Assembly: GCA_023390115.1 (NCBI GenBank)
Contig: JAEWDM010000029.1
Span: 1 to 64,000 of the forward strand
DNA length: 64,000 nucleotides
Origin: Bacillota bacterium
Lineage (GTDB): Bacteria > Bacillota > Clostridia > Acetivibrionales > DSM-27016
Direction: 5' to 3'
The position numbers and the translations under genes are program-made. The notes under the pieces were generated by a model. That model ran no database searches. It was not told the DNA's origin and saw only the letters and a list, made by a program, of their open reading frames with translations. Every line of letters starts with the position of its first letter. Position 1 is the stretch's first letter. Of this stretch, positions 43,230-51,499 are shown in pieces.

Positions 43230-44363
43230 ATGAAGAATGAAAGAACACTATGGTTCGAAATAAATTCTGATACATCCGTTGATACTATAGATAAGGTATG
43301 CCAGTCAGCGTACGATGTTCTGCTCGTAAGCCTGAAAAATATCTATATGCTTGAAGGCTTGAAGCTTCCTCAAAAGATAAGAGCAGCGATTATTATTTCG
43401 TCTATGGATGAATTTGAAACAGTAAAAGCAGGTGAAGCCTTATGGGAGAAATCGGAGTACATAATTTCCGACAATATTTCATTATGGCAGGAGCTTAAAG
43501 ATAAGAGTGAAAAGAAATTGGGATTGGTTATAGACGTAAGAGACAAGCCGACATTGGACAAAGCGGTAGAGCTGGTTAAGAACAGCCTTGATGTTGTTAT
43601 TGTCGGATTTCGGGACCCTACCAATATTCCTCTGGAGCTCATACTGGCAACTACACAAAAATCCCAATGCAGAATTTTGAAAAGGGTTAAAGACGCAAGA
43701 GATGGGGAAGCAAGCCTTATGACTATGGAGGCCGGCGCAGATGGCATTGTCCTGTCTTCAAATGATATCGGCAGTGTAGTTGAAATGGGAAATATTATAC
43801 AGCGCTCAAACAGGCGCAAGTTCGGCCTCAGAGAAGCGGTAGTTACCGCAATAAAGCCGTCGGGAATGGGAAGCAGGGTATGCATAGACACTACCTCCGA
43901 ATTAACGCAGGACGAGGGGATGCTTTTAGGGTCGACTTCAAGCGGAGGGCTGCTGACATGCAGTGAAACTCATTTTCTTCCATATATGAAATTAAGGACG
44001 TTCAGGGTAAATGCAGGGGGTATACACCTGTATGTGTGGGGACCTGACGATCAGGCCGTATACCTTTCCGATTTGAGAGCGGGCGATAAAATATACGTTG
44101 TAAATTCCTCAGGTGAGGCAAGGGCTGTTACTGTAGGGAGATTAAAAATTGAATCAAGGCCGTTGCTTCATATAGAGTGCGAGATTGAGGGGGTAAAAAT
44201 AAACACCTTCATTCAGGATGACTGGCATGTAAGAATGTTCGGCTCAAAAGCGGAGATTCTTCCATCAAGCGAGATAAGAGCCGGCGATAAGCTTCTTGGC
44301 TTTTTAGATAAGCCAGGGAGACATGTGGGTATTAAGATTGATGAGACAATAAAGGAGGTATAG
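43230..44363 (+). CDS. 3-dehydroquinate synthase II family protein
   Basis: 377 aa, single-domain DHQS-II (archaeal-type AroB') family, distinct from the usual NAD-dependent bacterial AroB. Family features include VKDARDGEASLMTMEAGADG, MGSRVCIDTTSEL and GGIHLYVWGPDD. In archaea it makes dehydroquinate; some bacterial relatives make aminohydroxybenzoate. No partner aldolase or other shikimate gene is adjacent, so the product here is uncertain. GGGG precedes the ATG. Confidence 0.82.
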   Translation: MKNERTLWFEINSDTSVDTIDKVCQSAYDVLLVSLKNIYMLEGLKLPQKIRAAIIISSMDEFETVKAGEALWEKSEYIISDNISLWQELKDKSEKKLGLVIDVRDKPTLDKAVELVKNSLDVVIVGFRDPTNIPLELILATTQKSQCRILKRVKDARDGEASLMTMEAGADGIVLSSNDIGSVVEMGNIIQRSNRRKFGLREAVVTAIKPSGMGSRVCIDTTSELTQDEGMLLGSTSSGGLLTCSETHFLPYMKLRTFRVNAGGIHLYVWGPDDQAVYLSDLRAGDKIYVVNSSGEARAVTVGRLKIESRPLLHIECEIEGVKINTFIQDDWHVRMFGSKAEILPSSEIRAGDKLLGFLDKPGRHVGIKIDETIKEV

Positions 44364-44364
44364 G

Positions 44365-44388
44365 GGGGACACTGCTTAGAATGTCCCC
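44365..44388. terminator. Hairpin GGGGACA/TGTCCCC after the DHQS-II gene
   Basis: A 7-base stem around a 10-base loop directly after the stop, with a weak T-rich tail. It could be a terminator or a REP-like unit related to that at 40.53 kb. Confidence 0.5.
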
Positions 44389-44408
44389 TTCAATATTTCC
44401 CCGCTGAA

Positions 44409-44501
44409 TTAAACAGCTTCATTATTTACAGTATTAAACAGACCTACTCCATATTTTTTTTCTTTTGCGGGTAATAACACATAGTTGAGGTTAACTAGCA
44501 T
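44409..44501 (-). pseudogene. Truncated class II aldolase N-terminus
   Basis: Thirty codons with a good ribosome site (CAGGAGATG): MLVNLNYVLLPAKEKKYGVG then LFNTVNNEAV and stop. This is like the first residues of class II fructose/tagatose-bisphosphate aldolases (VGAFN-type motif). It follows the PfkB kinase gene by 22 bases, where a functional aldolase would complete a sugar-phosphate operon. It is only a stub. Confidence 0.55.
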
Positions 44502-44522
44502 ATTTTCATCTCCTGCTGAATT

Positions 44523-45644
44523 TTAATAAGATTTTTTCCATCCGTTTTTTATCTTTCTCTCCAGATCATCAAAGGTTTTTAATCCGCTTAATGCATCATA
44601 AGCTTCAACACAGGATGCACCTGTTGCAGAGGCCAGCCGGATGCATTCGTCAAAGCAATACCCCTTCAGCATTGCTGCTAAAAATGCTGCAATGGTTGTA
44701 TCACCTGCTCCTGTGCCTGATAATACCCTGTCGGGAATATAGCTTCTTTCAAATCCTTCCCGATCACACCAATCCTGAACGTCAATATTCAGCCTTCCGC
44801 TTAAATCCTTTATAACCTTTGAGGAAGCTGTTTTGTAAAACATGCCGGGAGCACCGCATTTCAAGAGGAGGATTTTTGCTCCCATATCGGTACATTTTAC
44901 AGCCAACGGACGTATGTCGTTCTCAATGTCCAGTATGCATGTAACATCCGCGCCGTTGGCCCGTTCAATCCATTCGTTATAGCGTGGCCTGTCCAGCATA
45001 AAGCATAGCTCCTCTGCACTCGGCACGAAAAAATCCACATACGGAAGCACTCCGGTAAGAATCCTCATCCAGTCGGTTCTGCCTGCTTCCGATTCAGCGT
45101 CTATGGCAACAAAGTCCAATGAGGTTGCGACGCCAAAGGATTTTACTTTTTTAAAAAGCTTTATTAGCTCTTCTCCGTCATTTAAGTACATGGATTTCAT
45201 TAAAGGCGGGTACCCGAAGTGAAACAGAGCTGCATCCTCCAGCACGTTTTCATTTATGTCATTTGACACGAACAAATCATTTGCCCCCGGGTGATGCAAA
45301 AAGATCCTATCGACCCCGGGAGGGGCTATAACGATAGAATAAGAGGTTGACAGATTATCCGAAACAATTAACTCGTCTGCCGCACCATAGCGTTGAAACA
45401 TTTCCTTTACCATTCCGCCAAAATCATCATTTCCAATCTTTCCAATAAGCCGTACTTCACATCCGAACATTTTCATAGCCAATCCGGTATTGGGCACAGG
45501 CCCCCCCGCGTGAACATCGGCTTCATTCATATTAATCAATTTTCCAGGGACAAAAAGATTGGCAAGTGATTCTTTTCTCTCTTTCGGGAAAACCGGTGTA
45601 ATATCAATACATATGTGTCCTGCTACAATTGCTTTGCTATTCAT
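44523..45644 (-). CDS. PfkB-family carbohydrate kinase
   Basis: Sugar or sugar-phosphate kinase of the ribokinase fold (373 aa). N-terminal substrate motif (ADVHAGGPVPNTGLAMKMFG) and C-terminal catalytic GTGAGDTT with the Asp base are clear. The substrate is not determined; the downstream aldolase stub suggests a ketose phosphate. The start is chosen at the ATG of MNSKAIVAGH, seven bases after GGAGAG; an ATG five codons upstream overlaps that site. Confidence 0.85.
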   Translation of the reverse strand: MNSKAIVAGHICIDITPVFPKERKESLANLFVPGKLINMNEADVHAGGPVPNTGLAMKMFGCEVRLIGKIGNDDFGGMVKEMFQRYGAADELIVSDNLSTSYSIVIAPPGVDRIFLHHPGANDLFVSNDINENVLEDAALFHFGYPPLMKSMYLNDGEELIKLFKKVKSFGVATSLDFVAIDAESEAGRTDWMRILTGVLPYVDFFVPSAEELCFMLDRPRYNEWIERANGADVTCILDIENDIRPLAVKCTDMGAKILLLKCGAPGMFYKTASSKVIKDLSGRLNIDVQDWCDREGFERSYIPDRVLSGTGAGDTTIAAFLAAMLKGYCFDECIRLASATGASCVEAYDALSGLKTFDDLERKIKNGWKKSY

Positions 45645-45858
45645 ATCACGTCTCTCCATTTAAACTAAGTTTATAAATAGTAAAAATAAATTATAATTAG
45701 GTAATGATTTTTTGTGCGTTGACTATAGTTAATGCCCATTAATGCATTGATAATATAATTATATCAGATTTAAGGACAATATACCATTATATTTGACAAA
45801 TGACGCAAAATTTGATACCATATCGAAAAAACCTTTAAATATACTGATAGAGAGAACA
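45645..45858. other. Spacer between the kinase and fusion genes with the fusion-gene promoter
   Basis: TTGACA (45793-45798), 17 bases, TACCAT (45816-45821) forms a plus-strand promoter. Transcription would begin near 45828 and run into the structured leader. I see no gene in this stretch. Confidence 0.6.
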
Positions 45859-45982
45859 CGCTGCTTAAATTTGGTGCATACCCCTGCAAGTGGGTGTTTT
45901 ATATGCCGGTAACAGCAGTGCTGCAGGAGTAGCGCAAAGCTTTCGTCTCTGGTTTTAAGATGCTAAAGGCGAAAGTTTTTTT
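45859..45982 (+). ncRNA. Unassigned structured leader (riboswitch candidate) with terminator
   Basis: A three-way junction can be drawn. P1 is CGCTGC (45859-45864) with GTAGCG (45929-45934). P2 is GCATA (45876-45880) with TATGC (45902-45906), with a CCC/GGG inner stem. P3 is CAGC (45913-45916) with GCTG (45920-45923). The P2 loop CCTGCA (45883-45888) is the exact complement of TGCAGG (45922-45927), a possible pseudoknot that would compete with part of P3. A terminator follows: CTTTCGTCT (45940-45948) with AGGCGAAAG (45967-45975), then seven T. It does not match any riboswitch class I know. Confidence 0.55.
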
Positions 45983-46071
45983 GTCCTTAAATTAATTTGT
46001 CCTTAGAATTAAATAGTAAAATGCAAACTCTACAAGTAACCTGCGCCGGTTACCATTACAAGGAGGTTATT

Positions 46072-48603
46072 ATGAAAATTTCATTCTCAACTCTCGGATG
46101 TCCTGATTTTGACTGGGAAGACATCTATTCCATGGCAAAGGATCTTAACTTTGACGGTATTGAAATCCGGGGACTTGGAAACGACATATTTGCAGTTAAG
46201 GCACAGCCCTTTACTCCAGGCCAGCTTTCAAAGACAGTCAAAAAGCTCTCCGGCCTGAGGCTGGAAATTCCGTGTCTTTCTTCGGGATGCTGCCTTAAGT
46301 TTGCTGAAAGGGTAGAGGAAAACTATCAGGAAATTGTGCAGTATCTTGAGCTTGCATCTAAGCTTGGTACACGCTATATACGTATTCTGGCCGACATTGG
46401 CCCCAAGCCCGAGGGTGAGGTGGATGACGAGGTAGTGCTGGCAGGACTTAGCCGGTTGATCCCTGTTGCGGAGGAAAAGGGAGTAACTCTGCTGGTGGAA
46501 ACAAATGGAGTTTATTCCGACACAGGGCGCTTACGGGGATTGCTGGATAGGGTGGCAAGTGATGCGGTGGCAGCCCTGTGGGACATTCATCACCCTTACA
46601 GGTTTGCAGGCGAGGCTCCCGAAAAGACCGTTCAGAACCTGGGGGCCTATATCAAGCATGTACATGTTAAGGACTCTGTAATAGACAATGGCAGGGTTCA
46701 ATACTGTATGATGGGCGAGGGAGATTTGCCTATCAATGAAATGCTTATGGCATTGCGCTCAATTAACTTTGACGGCTATATTTCCCTGGAGTGGGTTAAG
46801 CGGTGGGCGCCGGACCTTAATGATGCAGGGGTTGTATTCCCTCACTTTACAAACTATATGAGCCGCTATATTCAAAGAAAAGCACCTAAGACCGGGCTGT
46901 TTGACAATGCCGGCAAAACAGGAAAATATGTGTGGGAAAAAGATACTCTGATAGACTTAACCTTTCCGCAGGTTTTAGACCGTATGGTTGAAGAGTTTCC
47001 CGACCAATATGCATTTCGCTATACCACAATGGATTATACAAGAACCTATTCCGAATTCCGGGATGATGTGGACACCTTTGCCCGATCTCTGATAGCCATA
47101 GGTGTTAAGCCGGGGGATCATGTTGCAATATGGGCCACCAATGTGCCGCAGTGGTATATTACTTTCTGGGCCGCTACTAAAATCGGAGCAGTTTTAGTTA
47201 CTGTCAATACCGCTTACAAAATTCATGAGGCGGAATATTTGCTGCGCCAGTCGGATACTCATACGCTTGTAATGATCGACGGCTATAAGGATTCAGACTA
47301 TGTAGCCATTATTAAGGAAATTTGTCCCGAGCTTGAAACTGCCGAGCCGGGAAGGCCTCTTCATATGAAGCGCCTGCCCTTTCTTCGGAACATTATTACC
47401 GTCGAATCCAGACAAAAGGGCTGTACGACATGGGATGAAGCCATATCCATGTCGGGCAGGGTTTCGCTTGACGAGGTCTATCGCCGCGAGGCCTTTATAG
47501 ATAAGGATGATGTTTGCAACATGCAGTATACTTCAGGTACGACCGGCTTCCCGAAGGGTGTTATGCTTACGCACTATAATGTTGTAAATAACGGGAAAAA
47601 CATCGGTGACTGCATGGATCTCTCAACTGCCGATCGCATGATGATTCAGGTGCCTATGTTTCACTGCTTCGGGATGGTTTTGGCGATGACGGCCTCAATG
47701 ACACATGGAGTAACCCTCTCTCCCATCCCTTACTTTTCGGCCAAGCAGTCTCTGGAGTGCATTAATAAAGAAAAAATCACCTGCTTTCACGGAGTTCCTA
47801 CAATGTTTATTGCGCTTCTTGAGCATGAGGATTTCGGTAAAACTGATTTCTCTTATATGAGAACGGGAATTATGGCGGGAAGCCCCTGCCCTGTAAAGGT
47901 AATGCAGGACGTGGTTGACAAAATGAATATGACGCAAATTACCATTGTATACGGGCAGACTGAGGCTTCTCCCGGATGTACGCAGAGCCGTGTGGACGAT
48001 CCCATTGAGGCGAGGGTAAATACTGTGGGACGCGCATTGCCGGGGGTTGAATGCAAGATTGTAGACCCTGTGACAGGTGAGGATCTGCCGGATGATGTTG
48101 ACGGAGAATTTGTTGCGCGCGGATATAATATCATGAAGGGCTATTATAAGATGCCTGAGGCAACAGCGGCCGCAATTGACGAAAATGGATGGCTGCATAC
48201 AGGGGATCTTGCAAGGCGGGATTCCGACGGCAATTATAAAATTACGGGGCGTATTAAGGATATGATTATCCGCGGAGGTGAAAATATATATCCCAAGGAA
48301 ATTGAAGATTTTATTTATACGCATCCCAAGGTCAGAGATGTTCAGGTTATAGGTGTTCCGGACAAGCAGTATGGAGAAGAGATCATGGCCTGCGTCATAT
48401 TGAAGGATGGTGAAACCTTGACTTCAGATGAGCTTAAGGAGTATGTGCGTTCGCATATGGCAAAGCACAAAACCCCGCGTTATGTTGGCTTTGTTTCGGA
48501 ATTTCCCATGAATGCCGCCGGAAAAATTCTTAAATACAAGATGCGCGAGCAGGCTGTTGAAAAGCTGGGCCTGCAAGCCGACAGCAGGATTGTTACCGCA
48601 TAA
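46072..48603 (+). CDS. Fusion of a sugar-phosphate isomerase-like TIM barrel and an acyl-CoA synthetase
   Basis: 843 aa. Residues 1-270 form an AP-endonuclease-2/xylose-isomerase-like barrel (MKISFSTLGCPDFDWEDI; VETNGVYSDT; HVKDSVIDNG; ISLEWVKRW), with metal-type His/Glu/Asp positions. After a linker at about 285-300, an AMP-binding fatty-acid-CoA ligase domain follows, with YTSGTTGFPKG, YGQTEASPG and RGGENIYPKEIEDF. The start ATG follows AGGAGG at 7 bases. The joined activities suggest one substrate handled as polyol/sugar acid and then activated by CoA, but the substrate is unknown. Confidence 0.88.
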   Translation: MKISFSTLGCPDFDWEDIYSMAKDLNFDGIEIRGLGNDIFAVKAQPFTPGQLSKTVKKLSGLRLEIPCLSSGCCLKFAERVEENYQEIVQYLELASKLGTRYIRILADIGPKPEGEVDDEVVLAGLSRLIPVAEEKGVTLLVETNGVYSDTGRLRGLLDRVASDAVAALWDIHHPYRFAGEAPEKTVQNLGAYIKHVHVKDSVIDNGRVQYCMMGEGDLPINEMLMALRSINFDGYISLEWVKRWAPDLNDAGVVFPHFTNYMSRYIQRKAPKTGLFDNAGKTGKYVWEKDTLIDLTFPQVLDRMVEEFPDQYAFRYTTMDYTRTYSEFRDDVDTFARSLIAIGVKPGDHVAIWATNVPQWYITFWAATKIGAVLVTVNTAYKIHEAEYLLRQSDTHTLVMIDGYKDSDYVAIIKEICPELETAEPGRPLHMKRLPFLRNIITVESRQKGCTTWDEAISMSGRVSLDEVYRREAFIDKDDVCNMQYTSGTTGFPKGVMLTHYNVVNNGKNIGDCMDLSTADRMMIQVPMFHCFGMVLAMTASMTHGVTLSPIPYFSAKQSLECINKEKITCFHGVPTMFIALLEHEDFGKTDFSYMRTGIMAGSPCPVKVMQDVVDKMNMTQITIVYGQTEASPGCTQSRVDDPIEARVNTVGRALPGVECKIVDPVTGEDLPDDVDGEFVARGYNIMKGYYKMPEATAAAIDENGWLHTGDLARRDSDGNYKITGRIKDMIIRGGENIYPKEIEDFIYTHPKVRDVQVIGVPDKQYGEEIMACVILKDGETLTSDELKEYVRSHMAKHKTPRYVGFVSEFPMNAAGKILKYKMREQAVEKLGLQADSRIVTA

Positions 48604-48775
48604 TAATCCGGCAGGGGAGGCTGTTGCAAAGCAGATTGCGTCTGATTGCTCTGCGGTTTCTTCAGTGGCATATGGGATGTCAAAGGTGGCATATGATATC
48701 GGGAGCGTTGAGAAGCAGGCCGCACTTGACGACATGCCGCGTATAATATTTTCCGTGCTTGGATGAGGTGAATAC
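48604..48775 (+). other. Unassigned stretch after the fusion gene, possibly decayed coding DNA
   Basis: One frame without stops reads AGEAVAKQIASDCSAVSSVA and later VAYDIGSVEKQAALDDMPR before a TGA at 48766, but there is no convincing ribosome site or start. It may be the end of a decayed gene. I do not recognise it. Confidence 0.3.
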
Positions 48776-48787
48776 TTGCCCGGACAT

Positions 48788-48826
48788 AAAAATGGCAGAC
48801 AGCAAAATTTGCTGCCTGCCATTTTT
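48788..48826. terminator. Bidirectional terminator between fusion gene and PPi-PFK gene
   Basis: AAAAATGGCAG with its partner CTGCCATTTTT, plus an inner AGCAAA/TTTGCT. T-runs lie on both strands, as expected between convergent genes. Confidence 0.9.
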
Positions 48827-48841
48827 ATAATATTTCTAGCT

Positions 48842-50089
48842 TTATTTGGATGCAAGCACCTTTTTGAGCTTTGCAAACCTTGGAAGCCCATTTTCCAGAG
48901 GAGGATGAGACTCTCCCTGTATAAGAGGAAGCGCGTAGTCGACAAAAGCCTGTGTAAGCCCGTTACCCTCTGCATTTATCCAATCCCTGGGGATCTTTTT
49001 CTCAGTATTTGCAACCTCGGTCAGGTTTATAAGCTTTATATCGCACTTGTATTCAGCACCTTCAGCCCTCTCAAATGCCACCATGTAGTCGGTCTTTCCT
49101 TCTACGGCATATTTTACAGCCATTTGGCCCGCCATATAGGATTCGTTAACATCGGTAAGCGAGCCCCAGTGCGTAGCGCATCTCTGGAGAAGGCTGAACT
49201 CTATTCCGCGGACCTTTGCGCCTGTCTTTTCCTTTATTATGCTTGCAAGCGTTGCCGCAAGGCCTCCCATCTGGGCATGTCCGAACGCATCCTTGGCCTT
49301 TGCGGTATCGGAGCCGTACTCGGAAATATATGTGCCGTCCTTATCCTTAATGCCCTCGGAAACCGCGACAATAACCTTTCCGTTTTTCTTATATATTTCA
49401 GAGGCTTCCTCTATAAACCTGTTCATATCAAAGGGGATTTCAGGAAGGTATATCAAATCGGGTCCGTTTCCCTTGTATGCTGCCAGAGCGGTAGCTGCTG
49501 TGAGCCATCCTGCATTTCTTCCCATTACCTCAAGAATTGTAATCATTCCTGTGTCATATACTCTTGCATCGTGGTACACCTCCATGGTGGAGGTTGCCAC
49601 ATACTTGGCTGCGCTCGCATAGCCGGGGCAGTGATCGGTACCCCAGAGGTCGTTGTCTATTGTCTTGGGTACTCCCATAACTCTGCACTCATACCCCGAA
49701 TTCTGCATATATTTGCTTATCTTGTTGCAGGTATCCATTGAGTCGTTTCCTCCGTTATAGAAGAAATACCTGATGTCATATTTTTTGAACACCTCAAGCA
49801 GCCTCTTATAGTCGGTATCGTCATCCTCGGCCTTTTTAAGCTTATAGCGAACGGAGCCCAATGCGGAGGAGGGGGTTGTTTTTAACAAATCCAGCTCATA
49901 GGAATCCTCCTGGCTCATATCATAGAACTGCTCGGTTAAAATGCCCTTAATACCATGAGCCGCGCCATAAACCTTGGTAATACAGCCCTGCTTTAATGCC
50001 TCCTGAATAACACCCGCCGCACTTGCGTTTATAACAGACGTAGGTCCTCCTGACTGGCCGAAAATTGCAGCACCTTTCAATTCTGACAT
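48842..50089 (-). CDS. pfp: PPi-type 6-phosphofructokinase
   Basis: Glycolytic phosphofructokinase of the large, PPi-using type (415 aa). The N-terminus GAAIFGQSGGPTSVINASAAG is the nucleotide/PPi site. GGNDSMDT and PKTIDNDLWGTDH are the substrate motifs; the latter Lys goes with PPi use rather than ATP. The start follows AGGAGG (ATG before SELKG). It runs convergent to the fusion gene. With pyruvate kinase (60.4 kb) it indicates glycolysis with PPi economy. Confidence 0.88.
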   Translation of the reverse strand: MSELKGAAIFGQSGGPTSVINASAAGVIQEALKQGCITKVYGAAHGIKGILTEQFYDMSQEDSYELDLLKTTPSSALGSVRYKLKKAEDDDTDYKRLLEVFKKYDIRYFFYNGGNDSMDTCNKISKYMQNSGYECRVMGVPKTIDNDLWGTDHCPGYASAAKYVATSTMEVYHDARVYDTGMITILEVMGRNAGWLTAATALAAYKGNGPDLIYLPEIPFDMNRFIEEASEIYKKNGKVIVAVSEGIKDKDGTYISEYGSDTAKAKDAFGHAQMGGLAATLASIIKEKTGAKVRGIEFSLLQRCATHWGSLTDVNESYMAGQMAVKYAVEGKTDYMVAFERAEGAEYKCDIKLINLTEVANTEKKIPRDWINAEGNGLTQAFVDYALPLIQGESHPPLENGLPRFAKLKKVLASK

Positions 50090-50634
50090 TTTTGAAAACC
50101 TCCTTAGATTAATTAAGAATTTAGAATAAAGAACTGCAAACAATTATTATTTACAATTCAGCTTTACAATACATGAGCCTTACTGGCGGCTACCTTAAGC
50201 ACAGCAAAGTTCATTTAAAAATATATCATAACAGAAAACAAAAAGCAATTATACATAGACAAAAATTTAACATTTGAATAAAATATAGTTAAGTAAGTCT
50301 GTACAATAGATTAACGGTACTGTGCGAGCTAAGAAAGTAATATCTTCCGGGGTAATTTTTAATAGCATCGGAAAAGCGGATTTGAGGGAAATGTCTCTGG
50401 GGAGCGAGCATAAATCCGTTTTCCTTAGAGGTATTCCTTAAGGACTAAAAAAATTTCCCCTCCAGAAATTACTTCCTGCTACCAATTCAACAAAAATACT
50501 ATTAAGTAAGCTTTTAGCCTGTGAAATAAAGAAATGCGCGATACTTTCCGATAAATATATAGCTGATTTTAAATTAATTATACTTCTGTACGCGGACAGG
50601 CTTTGCGGGCCGGACAGTCAAGGAAGGAAGGAAT
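50090..50634. other. 545-base intergenic region with a long inverted repeat
   Basis: No gene is seen. The middle holds the 140-nt inverted repeat described separately. The right part is AT-rich and leads to the neuB start with AAGGAAGG. Confidence 0.6.
50335..50474. repeat. Long imperfect hairpin (MITE or structured RNA candidate)
   Basis: Nested pairs: AAGTAAT (50335-50341) with ATTACTT (50468-50474), GGGG (50349-50352) with CCCC (50457-50460), AATTTTT (50354-50360) with AAAAATT (50449-50455), and GGAAAA-G-CGGATTT (50370-50383) with AAATCCGTTTTCC (50412-50424). The loop is 28 bases. The T-run is modest on both strands. Confidence 0.6.
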
Positions 50635-51498
50635 ATGCCAAAAGTTGTAGCTGAAATAGGGTGCAATCACAGGGGAGATATGGAAACGGCAAAGGAAATG
50701 ATAAGGATGGCCGCTGTTTTTTGCAAGGCAAATATTGTAAAGTTTCAAAAAAGGAATAATAGAGAGCTGCTGACTCCCGAGCAGTATAATTCCCCCCATC
50801 CCAATTCCCAGAATTCATACGGAAGAACATACGGCGAGCACCGGGAGCGTTTGGAGTTTTCTGTGGAGCAGCACAGGGAGCTTAAATCATATTGCAGTCA
50901 ATTCAATATCGAATACGCAAGCTCGGTATGGGATATGACCTCTGCAATGGAAATCGCTTCACTTAGTCCCTGCATTATAAAAATTCCTTCCGCCGTGAAC
51001 AATAATTTCACAATGCTTAAATGGCTATGTGACAATTATGAGGGCGAGATGCATGTTTCAACCGGCATGACCTCAAGGGACGAAATTGATGATATTGTTA
51101 ATTTATTTGCGGGCAGGGGAAGAGGCAGGGATGTAGTGCTTTACAGCTGTACATCGGGGTATCCCGTTCCTTTTGAGGATATATGCCTTCTTGAGATTTC
51201 AAGACTGAGAGAAAGATACGGAGGCATTGTAAAGGCTATAGGCTTTTCCGGGCATCATCTTGGAATAGCTGTGGATATTGCGGCGTTTACGCTGGGGGCG
51301 GAATGGATAGAAAGACATTTCACGTTAGACAGGACGTGGAAGGGGACAGACCACGCGGCGTCGCTTGAGCCTGACGGCTTAAGAAGGCTTGTCAGGGATT
51401 TGGGAGCTGCCGGTAAGGCGCTTAGGTATAAGCAAAAGGATTTTCTCGACATAGAGCTTGAACAAAGAGAAAAGCTTAAGTACAGGGAGTGCAGATGA
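50635..51498 (+). CDS. NeuB-family nonulosonate synthase, without SAF domain
   Basis: Condenses PEP with a hexosamine or mannose-type sugar to a nine-carbon acid (287 aa). NeuB motifs: VVAEIGCNHRGDMETAKEMI at the N-terminus, IKIPSAVNNNFTML, and HFTLDRTWKGTDHAASLEP near the C-terminus. The protein ends right after the TIM barrel and lacks the C-terminal antifreeze (SAF) domain of many NeuB proteins. The next gene is joined with one base between stop and start, so they are cotranscribed. Confidence 0.85.
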   Translation: MPKVVAEIGCNHRGDMETAKEMIRMAAVFCKANIVKFQKRNNRELLTPEQYNSPHPNSQNSYGRTYGEHRERLEFSVEQHRELKSYCSQFNIEYASSVWDMTSAMEIASLSPCIIKIPSAVNNNFTMLKWLCDNYEGEMHVSTGMTSRDEIDDIVNLFAGRGRGRDVVLYSCTSGYPVPFEDICLLEISRLRERYGGIVKAIGFSGHHLGIAVDIAAFTLGAEWIERHFTLDRTWKGTDHAASLEPDGLRRLVRDLGAAGKALRYKQKDFLDIELEQREKLKYRECR

Positions 51499-51499
51499 T

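Noticed and set aside
44361..44390. Insertion sequence end next to the aldolase stub
   Set aside because: The GGGGACA/TGTCCCC hairpin has no target duplication or transposase and looks like a terminator or REP-like unit.
45859..45982. c-di-GMP-I (GEMM) riboswitch
   Set aside because: The GCGCAAAGC piece resembles it, but the GNRA tetraloop, its receptor and the second helix are missing.
48776..49741. 321-codon plus-strand open frame opposite the PPi-PFK gene
   Set aside because: It lies fully antisense to a well-supported enzyme, has no known motif, and owes its length to codon bias of the real gene.
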